DNA of 64,000 nucleotides from Lacrimispora sp. 210928-DFI.3.58 (GTDB lineage: Bacteria; Bacillota; Clostridia; Lachnospirales; Lachnospiraceae): positions 1 to 64,000 of the forward strand of contig NZ_JAJCIC010000014.1 in NCBI RefSeq assembly GCF_020554865.1. The letters are read 5' to 3'. The notes below the pieces were generated by a model, which was given only the letters and a program-made list of their open reading frames with translations, ran no database searches and was not told the DNA's origin. Both the position numbers and the translations under genes were made by a program. Positions within the stretch are counted from its first letter, which is position 1; the number at the start of each line of letters is the position of its first letter. Shown one piece after another: positions 7,669-15,664 of this stretch.

Positions 7669-9942
7669 TCAGACCGGGTCAGAAAGTGCGTAGATCTCTT
7701 CGATACGGTTTTTTAAGCCGGAGTAGCGTTTCTGCTCCAGGCAGTTTGCTGCCATTGCGCGAAAAGCCTCCGGAAGGCCTACAAGGCAGACGCAGGAGCG
7801 GGCACGGGTGACAGCTGTGTAGATCAGGTTCCTTGTCATGAGCATGCGGGGGCCGTTGTACATGGGGATAATGACTGCAGGATATTCGCTCCCCTGGGAT
7901 TTGTGGATGGTGATGGCGTAGGCCAGCTCCAGCTCCTCCAGCTGCTTGAAGGTGTATTCGATCATTTTCCCTTCGTCAAATTCCACGGTCAGAAGCTCCG
8001 CATACTCGTTGATCTCCCGGATGATACCCATATCTCCGTTGAAGATGCCGCTTCCCTTGTCTGTGGGAATGCCGTATTTGTTGCGGACCTCCCATTCCAT
8101 CTGGTAATTGTTCTTGACCTGCATTACCTTATCGCCGACACGGTAGGTGATGCCGCCGGCCTCCTTTTCCTTCTTGGATTTGTCCGGCGGGTTTAGGTAC
8201 TGCTGTAAGATCTGATTCAGGCGCTCCACTCCCAGAGCGCCCTTGCGCATGGGTGTCATTACCTGGATCTCTCCCTGGGAGGCGTGGACGTAGCCCGGAA
8301 GCTTTTGCTGGATCAGGGTAATGGCGGCGCTTATGACCGCGTCCGGCGTATCACGGCGGATGAAGAGGAAGTCCTTGCTGCGCTTTGCCAGGTCTACCGG
8401 CTCTCCCTCATTGATCTTATGGGCGTTCACTATGATATCACTCTGGGCTGCCTGACGGAAAATGCGGGTAAGCTTGACAACATTGAAGCAGCCGGAGGCT
8501 ATGATATCCCGGAGCACATTGCCGGGGCCTACGCTGGGCAGCTGGTCCACATCGCCTACCAGGATCAGACGGGTGCCTACATTTACAGCGCGCAGAAGGG
8601 AATGCATAAGGCTGATATCGACCATGGACATTTCATCAATGATAATGACATCGGCATCCAGGGGATTTTCTTCGTTTCTGTCAAAATGCATGCCTGAGCT
8701 GCCGGGAGCCCCAGGCTGTCCGGGGACGTCTCCCAGGCCGGAGGGCACAAGCTCCAGCATGCGGTGGATAGTCCTGGCCTCGTATCCTGTGGCCTCTGTC
8801 ATGCGCTTTGCTGCGCGGCCTGTGGGAGCTGCCAGGAGTATCTCCATTCCCTCCATCTCAAAGTAATGGATAATGGCGTTTATCGTTGTTGTCTTTCCGG
8901 TGCCGGGGCCGCCTGTGATCACCAGAAGTCCGCTGCTTGCAGCCTCGCATACGGCCTGCTCCTGAAGGGTGTCAAGCCGGATATCCTCCTGCTTCTGGAT
9001 CTTAAGGAGATTGGCCCTGATCTCTGTTTCCGGGATATCGCCGCGGATATTTAAGTCGTGGAGCATCCGGGCGGTGTTCAGCTCCAGATAATAGTAGTGG
9101 GAGGAGAATACCAGGGGATCAGAAGGGCAGGCCGCTGCGGCCTTCACCACGATCCTCCTCTCGATCTGCATATCCATCAGATGCTTTTCCATGGCCGATG
9201 GCTCTACCTTTAAAAGCTCTGAAGCCTGGCCGAACAGCTCGCTCTTCGGCAGGTATGTATGGCCGTTTGCGGATGCCTGGAGAAGGGTGTAGAGGATACC
9301 TGCCTTGATGCGGTAGTCGGAGTCTGTGAAAATGCCCACCCGCTCTGCGATCTCGTCTGCCATCTTGAAGCCAACGCCTGGTATATCATCGGCCAGACGG
9401 TAGGGATTCTCCCGGATAATGCCGTAGAGGCGAGGCCCGTATTCCTGGTAGATCTTAGCAGCCAGATTCATGGAAATGCCGTAATTCTGCAGGAACATCA
9501 TAGCCTGGCGCATATCCTTTTTTTCTTCAAACTGCTCTGCGATCGCCATGGCCATTTTTTCACTGATGCCCTTAACCTCGGACAGGCGCTCCGGCTCCTC
9601 CTCCATCACGCGGAGCGTGTCTGCCTTAAAATGGCGCACGATCCGCGCAGCCAGGGCAGCCCCAATGCCCTTGATGGCACCGGAACCCAGATAACGCTCT
9701 ACGGACAGCTCATCCTGAGGCAGCTTCATGTCATAATGCTCGATCTGAAGCTGTTCTCCATATACAGGATGCTCCGTCATATGACCGCTGGCCTCGATCA
9801 TGTCCCCCTCTGCCACATAGGCCAGATTGCCGACCATGATGACCTCTTCCCCGTCGCTCTGGTCGGTCACGCTTAAGACTGTGTAGCCATTGTCCTCATT
9901 GCGGTATTTGATTTTTTCGATGAATCCTGTGATAGTTGCCAT
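7669..9942 (-). CDS. recD2: ATP-dependent helicase RecD2
   Basis: 757 aa from the ATG at 9942 (GGAG 8 bases upstream); the open frame extends 50 codons further without a ribosome site. The N-terminus has an OB-like and helix-hairpin-helix region (GSGAIKGIGAALAARIV, IPGVGFKMADEIAERVG). The superfamily 1B motor has Walker A GGPGTGKT at 344-351, Walker B IIIDEMSMVD and the C-terminal AITIHKSQGSEYPAVI and TRNLIYTAVTRAR motifs. It is the RecBCD-independent 5'-3' helicase used in repair and fork processing. It follows mreB by 160 bases. Confidence 0.95.
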   Translation of the reverse strand: MATITGFIEKIKYRNEDNGYTVLSVTDQSDGEEVIMVGNLAYVAEGDMIEASGHMTEHPVYGEQLQIEHYDMKLPQDELSVERYLGSGAIKGIGAALAARIVRHFKADTLRVMEEEPERLSEVKGISEKMAMAIAEQFEEKKDMRQAMMFLQNYGISMNLAAKIYQEYGPRLYGIIRENPYRLADDIPGVGFKMADEIAERVGIFTDSDYRIKAGILYTLLQASANGHTYLPKSELFGQASELLKVEPSAMEKHLMDMQIERRIVVKAAAACPSDPLVFSSHYYYLELNTARMLHDLNIRGDIPETEIRANLLKIQKQEDIRLDTLQEQAVCEAASSGLLVITGGPGTGKTTTINAIIHYFEMEGMEILLAAPTGRAAKRMTEATGYEARTIHRMLELVPSGLGDVPGQPGAPGSSGMHFDRNEENPLDADVIIIDEMSMVDISLMHSLLRAVNVGTRLILVGDVDQLPSVGPGNVLRDIIASGCFNVVKLTRIFRQAAQSDIIVNAHKINEGEPVDLAKRSKDFLFIRRDTPDAVISAAITLIQQKLPGYVHASQGEIQVMTPMRKGALGVERLNQILQQYLNPPDKSKKEKEAGGITYRVGDKVMQVKNNYQMEWEVRNKYGIPTDKGSGIFNGDMGIIREINEYAELLTVEFDEGKMIEYTFKQLEELELAYAITIHKSQGSEYPAVIIPMYNGPRMLMTRNLIYTAVTRARSCVCLVGLPEAFRAMAANCLEQKRYSGLKNRIEEIYALSDPV

Positions 9943-10041
9943 ATATTGATATCTCCGTATGTGTTCTTTCCGGCAAAAGAAGGACTGAGGCCAGCCTTTG
10001 CATCGCGGAGTCTTACGCAGAGCTTCCCGTGATATGAAACA

Positions 10042-10094
10042 GGGTGCTGCAAAAGTAAGCCGCCCCTGCGGGCAGGCTGCATTTTGCAGCACCC
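10042..10094. terminator. Hairpin after mreB
   Basis: A 13-bp perfect stem (GGGTGCTGCAAAA / TTTTGCAGCACCC) encloses a second GC-rich hairpin. It begins 8 bases after the mreB stop. Only a weak T-stretch follows on the minus strand, so it may attenuate rather than fully stop transcription into recD2. Confidence 0.6.
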
Positions 10095-10101
10095 CTTGAT
10101 C

Positions 10102-11148
10102 TTAATAGTCTTCTCTTGTGCTGTTTACGCCCATGGAGGCTTCCAAGGCCATGGTCATGCCGTGGGCAAACTCGATGAATTTGCCGGTGCCGATGGCTAC
10201 AGCTGTCAGCGGATCCTCCGCTATCATGGTGGTAATGCCTGTCTTCTCCTCGATCAGGGCATCAAGGCCGCTTAGAAGGGAGCCGCCGCCCGTCATAACA
10301 ATGCCCCTGTCAAAAATATCTGCTGCAAGCTCCGGCGGAGTGCGCTCCAGTACATTGTGTACAGCATCCACGATCTGAAGTGCAGGCTCTCTTAAGGCCT
10401 CCAGGGTCTCATCAGATGTAACCACAATGGTCTTCGGAAGGCCTGTTACCAGGTTACGGCCTCTCACCTCCATGGTGAGGACCTCCGGCCTGCGGTAAGC
10501 TGCGCCGATGTTGATCTTGATCTCCTCAGCCGTTCTCTCACCGATCAGCAGGTTGTGCTTCTTCCTCATATAGCGGACAAGGGCCTCATCAAAGTCATCT
10601 CCTGCGATCTTGATGGAGGTACTGACAACAGGGCCGCCTAAAGAAATGACAGCGATATCTGCTGTACCGCCTCCGATGTCAACGATCATGTTGCCGCAGG
10701 CCTTGCCGATGTCAATGCCTGCGCCGATGGCAGCGGCAACAGGCTCCTCGATGATCGCCACCTCGCGGGCTCCTGCCTGGTAGGTAGCATCCTCCACTGC
10801 CTTTTTCTCCACCTCTGTTGCGCCGCTGGGGATACATACGCTGATCCTGGGCTTGCGGAGAGTCTTCTTGCCTACTGCTTTATTGATAAAGTATTTTAAC
10901 ATTTTCTCGGTAATGGTATAGTCAGAGATCACGCCCTGACGGAGAGGACGGACGGCTACGATATTGCCGGGGGTTCGTCCGATCATAAGGCGCGCTTCCT
11001 CGCCAATTGCCATGATCTTGTTGGTATCACGGTCGATCGCTACTACGGATGGCTCTTTTAATACAACACCCTTGCCCTTGATATATACAAGGATGCTGGC
11101 GGTTCCTAAGTCGATTCCAATATCATTGGACATCATTGAAAAAAACAT
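10102..11148 (-). CDS. mreB: Rod shape-determining actin homologue MreB/Mbl
   Basis: 348 aa from the ATG at 11148, placed 10 bases after AGGAGG; the upstream in-frame ATG overlaps that site and is rejected. The actin-fold motifs are present: phosphate 1 DIGIDLGTASILVYIKGKG, phosphate 2 IVDIGGGTADIAVISLGG and the adenosine motif IVMTGGGSLL. It forms membrane-bound filaments directing lateral wall synthesis. mreC and mreD are not adjacent, so it may be the Mbl-type paralogue; sequence alone does not separate these by eye. Confidence 0.93.
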   Translation of the reverse strand: MFFSMMSNDIGIDLGTASILVYIKGKGVVLKEPSVVAIDRDTNKIMAIGEEARLMIGRTPGNIVAVRPLRQGVISDYTITEKMLKYFINKAVGKKTLRKPRISVCIPSGATEVEKKAVEDATYQAGAREVAIIEEPVAAAIGAGIDIGKACGNMIVDIGGGTADIAVISLGGPVVSTSIKIAGDDFDEALVRYMRKKHNLLIGERTAEEIKINIGAAYRRPEVLTMEVRGRNLVTGLPKTIVVTSDETLEALREPALQIVDAVHNVLERTPPELAADIFDRGIVMTGGGSLLSGLDALIEEKTGITTMIAEDPLTAVAIGTGKFIEFAHGMTMALEASMGVNSTREDY

Positions 11149-11268
11149 ACAGATAGTTCCTCCTAGAATTGTGAGCACAGCGCCCCATTCCCATACAGGG
11201 CCCCTGCCAACAGTACAAAATATTGCGGAAAACTGTCATGAACAGTAATCGGATATTGCATTGCTTCT

Positions 11269-11296
11269 ATTATAAACAATATTGCAAAGTTTTCAA
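11269..11296 (-). promoter_or_regulatory. Promoter of mreB
   Basis: TTGAAA (11291-11296) and a perfect TATAAT (11269-11274) on the minus strand with a 16-bp spacer; leader about 115 nt. Confidence 0.7.
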
Positions 11297-11404
11297 AGGG
11301 TTTTTTTCTTTTTTATATTCTTTATGGTTTTTTCATGATGCGGACATATTTTGGTCACAATTTTTGCTTATGATAATAGCAAGTTCATCGAGAGATGGAC
11401 GAGG

Positions 11405-11522
11405 CCTTTGTTTCAAGTGATTACTTGAAATCACAAAGCTTTTTCATACTCATACCGGACGGAGTGATCCGTCCGGCCCCCCTATAAAAGGTTTCTGCTC
11501 CGCATGGCGGGGCAGTTTTTTT
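11405..11522 (+). ncRNA. Candidate structured small RNA
   Basis: In the 436-base gap between mreB and the thioesterase gene, the plus strand holds three consecutive hairpins: a long interrupted stem at 11405-11439 (CTTTGT...ACAAAG enclosing TTTCAAGT/ACTTGAAA), a perfect 9-bp stem at 11455-11476 (CCGGACGGA/TCCGTCCGG), and a 9-bp terminator stem at 11495-11515 followed by seven T residues. No plus-strand gene precedes this terminator, and neither neighbouring gene reads that way. A weak promoter may lie at 11349-11379. I cannot assign a known RNA family. Confidence 0.5.
11495..11522 (+). terminator. Rho-independent terminator without an upstream gene
   Basis: CTGCTCCGC / GCGGGGCAG around a 3-nt loop (one mismatch-tolerant position), then seven T. 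It faces plus, away from both flanking minus-strand genes' needs, and closes the candidate RNA. Confidence 0.8.
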
Positions 11523-11584
11523 GTACCATGGGAAACTCCCGGAACCTCCGATAGAGCAAAAATGCTGCTCAGATCTCAGGCCTC

Positions 11585-11983
11585 CTATAGTTCTCTCAGT
11601 ATGTACATCGTAAATGTTCCTGAAGCAATGAGAGCATCGTCCTCATTCATGATCTTCACATCCACTACCAATGTGGTCTTTCCACAGTGGATGGTATCCG
11701 CCCTCGTGTAAAGAGTTCCGCTGTGCACCCCTTTGATAAAGTGAATATCGCCGTTCAGGGTGACGCTGACTTTGCTCTCCGATGCGCTGACAACTCCTGC
11801 TGCCGTATCACAGAGGGTAAACAGAAAACCTCCGTGAACATTTCCCAGCGCATTGTGCATTGTTTCCATAATGTCTATGGCAATAACCGCATGGCCTTTT
11901 GACATTTCTTCCAGTCTTGCATGCTCCAGGCCTGACAGGGGTTGCAGGAGGGAATACGCTGCTTTTGTTATTTTCTCATCCAT
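11585..11983 (-). CDS. PaaI-type hotdog-fold acyl-CoA thioesterase
   Basis: 132 aa. The family signature GNVHGGFLFTLCDTAAGVVS (about 47-66) with HGG and the following Asp is intact, and the length matches PaaI/YdiI-type thioesterases. It hydrolyses acyl- or aryl-CoA esters; the substrate cannot be told from sequence. It is the last gene of the bounded segment; its start codon is about 100 bases from the right inverted repeat. Confidence 0.85.
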   Translation of the reverse strand: MDEKITKAAYSLLQPLSGLEHARLEEMSKGHAVIAIDIMETMHNALGNVHGGFLFTLCDTAAGVVSASESKVSVTLNGDIHFIKGVHSGTLYTRADTIHCGKTTLVVDVKIMNEDDALIASGTFTMYILREL

Positions 11984-12081
11984 CTATTTTCATCCTCTTT
12001 CTTTGTATTGCTTTCTGATGATACCAGGGTCAAAAGATTGCAACATCTACTGACTCATTATAGTCCAATCTTCCCAAACCG

Positions 12082-12110
12082 TCTATACTTTTCCTTATCG
12101 GAAGTATAAT
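12082..12110 (+). promoter_or_regulatory. Weak outward promoter at right end of the bounded segment (proposed OFF state)
   Basis: The -10 box TATAAT (12105-12110) is inside the inverted repeat and identical to the left copy. The -35 position 17 bp upstream is TCTATA (12082-12087), with only three consensus matches, and lies just outside the repeat. If the segment inverted, TTGATA from the left end would replace it at the same spacing. The transcript would start near 12117 and give a 60-nt leader to the surface protein gene. Confidence 0.6.
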
Positions 12111-12138
12111 CATCTCGTAATGCAATTAGGATTTCAAA
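12089..12138. repeat. Right copy of 50-bp perfect inverted repeat
   Basis: Exact reverse complement of 1-50. It ends on the segment side between 12088 (C) and the first shared base 12089, that is, inside the promoter spacer. On the other side it may continue toward the surface protein gene, but the partner sequence is outside the window. The imperfect dyad TTCC-TTATC-GGAA is at its segment-proximal end. Confidence 0.9.
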
Positions 12139-12175
12139 AAGTATTTCAAAAAACAAAAAGGAGAGTGCATTCATT

Positions 12176-14083
12176 ATGAGAAAGCAGACAAAATTAGTTG
12201 CTGTATTATCAACAGCAGCACTGCTCGCTATCGGTGCATCCATGACCTCCTTCGCAGCTACAGGTTGGGCTGAGGAAGACGGAACATGGGTTTACTACAA
12301 CCGTGACGGCGAGAGAGCAACTGATTCCTGGAAGAAATCCGGAAATAACTGGTATTATCTTGACAGCGACGGCGAGATGGCTATCGATCAGCTGATTGAG
12401 GACGGCGATAACTACTACTACGTTGACATCAACGGTGTGATGGCTTCCAATCAGTGGGTAGCTATCGAGAATGAGGATGCTGGCGAGGATGACGAGCCGG
12501 ATCATTACTGGTACTACTTCCAGGCTAATGGTAAGGCTCTCACTAATGGTGATAATGACAAGGTTTCCTTAAAGACTATCAACGGTAAGAAGTACGCATT
12601 CGATGACGAGGGCAAGATGCTGTTCGGCTGGGTAGAAGAGGATAACGCAGAACGTGTCGATGATTCTGACGGCGAGGGCTTTAAGGATGGTATGTATTAC
12701 TTTGGTGATTCCGATGACGGCGCTATGACCACTGGCTGGATTTTACTGGATATCACCTATGATGAAGCAACAGATGATGATTATAAGTATACTGCCGCTG
12801 CTTTCAATGACGATGAGGATCAGAGCCGTTGGTTCTATTTTAAGTCCAATGGTAAGAAGATCTATGCTGAGGACGGCGATAGGACAAAGGATAAGACCAT
12901 CAATGGCAAGAAGTATGCATTTGACCAGTACGGCGCAATGGTAGCAGAGTGGTCCTTAGACGAGGATGACTTAAAGAAAGAGGCTGGCTACGCAGCTGGT
13001 GTTAATGCTACCGGATCCACAGCAATGGCTGTAGCAACCAGAAGTGGTTATTCTGATGCACGTGTTGACGAAAATGGCAGTGTCAGCATTGAAGGCGTTC
13101 TCAAGGGCAGCGGTGCAGATGCCAAATATTCCCAGGCATGGAAATACTTCAACAGCGTTGAGGATGGTTCCCGCATAAGCAAGGGATGGTTCAAGGTAGT
13201 TTCTGCTGAATATCTGAATGAAGACAAATATAATGATGATGAGGATGCTTGGTACTATGCAGACGGCAGCGGTAATCTGTATGCCTGTGAATTCAAGACA
13301 GTCAAAGGAAAGAAGTATGCATTCAGAAATGATGGACGTATGGTAAATGGCCTGAAGTTTATCTATGAAGAGGATGGCCGTGATAACCTGATCGTCAAGG
13401 CTGATGATGATGATTACTATCCATTTGATAATGAGGATGATTTCCTTGATCATGCTGTTGAGTACTATGAGCCAAATGGCTATAAGTGCTACTACTTCGG
13501 CGGCAGCGATGATGGCGCTATGAGAACAGGCAAGACCGCTCTTACCTTTGACGGCGAGAATACAAACTTCTACTTTGAGAAGTCCGGCGGCAATAAGGGC
13601 GCTGGTGTTACAGGCGAAAAGGATGACAAGATGTACCAGTCCGGTATGCTTCTGAAGGCTGATTCTGATGACAAATACATTGTTGTTCAGAAGGTTGAAA
13701 TCAAGGCAGAAGAAGTAGATGGCAATGGTAATGTTACCCAGAAGGCAGAATATGCTTACAAGAAACTGGATGATGCAAAAGAATTCATCGAAGCAGCTGG
13801 ATTGACCGATGCAATTGGCTCCAAAACAGGAAGCCAGGATGTATCAGTCGGTCATGTAACAAAGGATGCTGAGGACCTGAGTGAAGCTTATACCTGGGCA
13901 GCTCTTGCCGATACTGCTACTGATGCTGAGAAGGCAGCAAGAAAAGAACTGCGTGAAAGCTTTATCCTTGTAAATACTTCTGGTAAGGTTATTGATACCA
14001 AGAGCAAGAACAAAGATGGCAATGATTACTACTATGTAGTATCCAAGGGCGGCGTCATTGAAGGCGTTTATGTTGAGGACTAA
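12176..14083 (+). CDS. Large cell-wall-binding repeat surface protein (putatively phase-variable)
   Basis: 635 aa. Signal peptide about 1-29 (ends TSFAA). The first 180 residues hold Trp/Tyr-rich cell-wall-binding repeats (WVYYNRDGE, WYYLDSDGE, YYYVDINGV), and further diverged repeats occur to about residue 450, many carrying KKYAFDDEGKM-like cores. The C-terminal 170 residues lack repeats and are Lys/Asp/Glu-rich without a recognised domain. The protein is very acidic. The ribosome site AAGGAGAG is 11 bases before the ATG. Its promoter lies across the right inverted repeat, so expression should depend on segment orientation. Non-covalent wall attachment is a family inference; the ligand is unknown. 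Confidence 0.85.
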   Translation: MRKQTKLVAVLSTAALLAIGASMTSFAATGWAEEDGTWVYYNRDGERATDSWKKSGNNWYYLDSDGEMAIDQLIEDGDNYYYVDINGVMASNQWVAIENEDAGEDDEPDHYWYYFQANGKALTNGDNDKVSLKTINGKKYAFDDEGKMLFGWVEEDNAERVDDSDGEGFKDGMYYFGDSDDGAMTTGWILLDITYDEATDDDYKYTAAAFNDDEDQSRWFYFKSNGKKIYAEDGDRTKDKTINGKKYAFDQYGAMVAEWSLDEDDLKKEAGYAAGVNATGSTAMAVATRSGYSDARVDENGSVSIEGVLKGSGADAKYSQAWKYFNSVEDGSRISKGWFKVVSAEYLNEDKYNDDEDAWYYADGSGNLYACEFKTVKGKKYAFRNDGRMVNGLKFIYEEDGRDNLIVKADDDDYYPFDNEDDFLDHAVEYYEPNGYKCYYFGGSDDGAMRTGKTALTFDGENTNFYFEKSGGNKGAGVTGEKDDKMYQSGMLLKADSDDKYIVVQKVEIKAEEVDGNGNVTQKAEYAYKKLDDAKEFIEAAGLTDAIGSKTGSQDVSVGHVTKDAEDLSEAYTWAALADTATDAEKAARKELRESFILVNTSGKVIDTKSKNKDGNDYYYVVSKGGVIEGVYVED

Positions 14084-14121
14084 TTGATATCGATCAATTC
14101 CAAACATATCTAGACTAATTT

Positions 14122-14176
14122 AAGGGGGAAGCGTTGTGACTGATTGAAGTTCAGTTAGTTACAGCGCTTCCCTTTT
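14122..14176 (+). terminator. Terminator of the large surface protein gene
   Basis: Long stem GGGAAGCG-TGT / ACA-CGCTTCCC with an inner loop region, followed by TTTT, 38 bases after the stop codon. Confidence 0.8.
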
Positions 14177-14215
14177 ACAATCTTTTATAATTTATGAAAC
14201 AGGAGGTATTTTACC

Positions 14216-15409
14216 TTGAGAAAAAAAGCACTTACAATTATGGGACTGGTTATCGCTATCTCTTTTGGAAGCGTCTCCTCTGCATGGGCAGCAGAGACCA
14301 TCACCATGGAAAATTGCGGAGCCTATCTCTTTGAGTGGCGTCCTGTTGACTGCGGAAACGGGCGGGCTTTTGCTATTCTGGTAGGCGGCGATACCATTCA
14401 GGAAAGTGATGTGATATTAAACCGCGGATATGATTATGCCTACACATTTAATTCCCTTGCCTACGGGAGGCCTTGGGGGAAAGTTCCAGATTTGGTAAAT
14501 ATTGATGGCATTTGGGGGATTCCTGAATATGAAGCCCTTCTTCCGGAAGGCACACAATCCTATACCCGTATTGTCTTATATACCAACAACAAGAATCTGG
14601 ATACAAAGGAGCGCTATGTAGATGTTGTCCATCTTCCTTCCGGAACGAATACAGCTAATTTACCTGATGAAGTCAGAAAATATTTAATTAATGTCGATGG
14701 CTCCGATGCTGGGGCTTATGATGGTACAATTACTTCTGGCTGGTGGCAGGATAATGATATAAAAAAATACCGTGGGACCGATGGAAACTTTGTTACCAAT
14801 AGTTGGATCCGCGTGGATGATAAGACCTATTATCTTGATGAAAACGGCGTGATGCTGAAAGATACTATCACACCGGACGGAATCTATGTAAATTCAAATG
14901 GTGAAAAAACCAGTTACCTTCCTGGTTGGACAGAGGTCGAGGGACAAAAACGGTATATACAGAAGAATGGTTATTATGCTGCCAATGGTTGGATAACAGA
15001 TACCGATGGTTCCAGTTACTATTTTGATTTGGCCTGCAATCTTCTGACAGACACGATTACACCGGATGGCTATTATGTAGATGCCAACGGTGTATGGGAT
15101 GGCAATCCCTCTACTATCACTACAGATCTGGTAAGTTTAGGCCCCGGTGGTTTAGCGGAGCCGGAAGCAGTAGCCTACTGGGAGGAAATAGATGGCTCCT
15201 GGAAATATAAGGAGGCCGATGGCAGCTATGCAGCAAACACCTGGCGGCAGGGCGCGGATGGAAGCTGGTATTATCTTGGCGAAAATGGAGTTATGCTCAC
15301 AAGTCAGACAACTCCTGATGGCTACTATGTAGATGAAAACGGCGTTTGGAATGATGGAGCTGCGGAGAACGCTGAAAATACGGATATTTCCCCAGAAGCA
15401 GAAAGCTAA
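14216..15409 (+). CDS. Secreted cell-wall-binding repeat protein with distinct N-terminal domain
   Basis: 397 aa, TTG start behind AGGAGG (14201-14206). Signal peptide about 1-25 (SSAWA-A). Residues about 26-155 form a non-repetitive domain beginning ETITMENCGAYLFEWRP that I do not recognise. From about 160 onward come Trp/Tyr repeats, in which a longer unit ending in TPDGYYVDANGVW recurs three times (DTITPDGIYV, DTITPDGYYV, SQTTPDGYYV). The tail is Glu/Asn-rich. It follows the larger surface gene after a terminator and precedes the recombinase genes. A wall-attached role is likely; its N-terminal function is unknown. Confidence 0.8.
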   Translation: MRKKALTIMGLVIAISFGSVSSAWAAETITMENCGAYLFEWRPVDCGNGRAFAILVGGDTIQESDVILNRGYDYAYTFNSLAYGRPWGKVPDLVNIDGIWGIPEYEALLPEGTQSYTRIVLYTNNKNLDTKERYVDVVHLPSGTNTANLPDEVRKYLINVDGSDAGAYDGTITSGWWQDNDIKKYRGTDGNFVTNSWIRVDDKTYYLDENGVMLKDTITPDGIYVNSNGEKTSYLPGWTEVEGQKRYIQKNGYYAANGWITDTDGSSYYFDLACNLLTDTITPDGYYVDANGVWDGNPSTITTDLVSLGPGGLAEPEAVAYWEEIDGSWKYKEADGSYAANTWRQGADGSWYYLGENGVMLTSQTTPDGYYVDENGVWNDGAAENAENTDISPEAES

Positions 15410-15423
15410 ATATATCAAGCAGT

Positions 15424-15474
15424 AAGTGGTATACGGATACCAACCATTTTCCCTTTCCTATACCACTTATTTTT
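15424..15474 (+). terminator. Terminator of the second surface protein gene
   Basis: Perfect stem AAGTGGTATA (15424-15433) / TATACCACTT (15459-15468), followed by ATTTTT. Confidence 0.8.
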
Positions 15475-15577
15475 CTGTCCATGAAGTGACATTTTATCGT
15501 TTTTTGTCTATTTTAGATATACAGCCTTCCTGCTTCTGTCACTTTTGTATAATAATTTATAAAAATTTTATACATTT

Positions 15578-15602
15578 TGTACAGTTTATCTGCGACTGTA
15601 CA
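15578..15602. promoter_or_regulatory. Inverted repeat upstream of the recombinase genes
   Basis: TGTACAGT (15578-15585) and ACTGTACA (15595-15602) are perfect 8-bp arms around a 9-bp centre, 62 bases before the first recombinase ATG. It overlaps an AT-rich promoter-like region. It could be an operator or a recombinase core-type site; the sequence does not decide. Confidence 0.45.
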
Positions 15603-15664
15603 TTTATTTTACATAAAATTCGCGTTAATATATTCGATAAAACAATGAAAGGAATATACCTGCC

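Noticed and set aside
9259..9876. 205-codon plus-strand frame
   Set aside because: Antisense to the helicase domain of recD2, no supporting signals.
1..12138. The inverted repeats as terminal repeats of a transposon
   Set aside because: The interior is core ribosomal and housekeeping genes with no transposase, and the repeat ends coincide with a promoter spacer, which fits an inversion site better.
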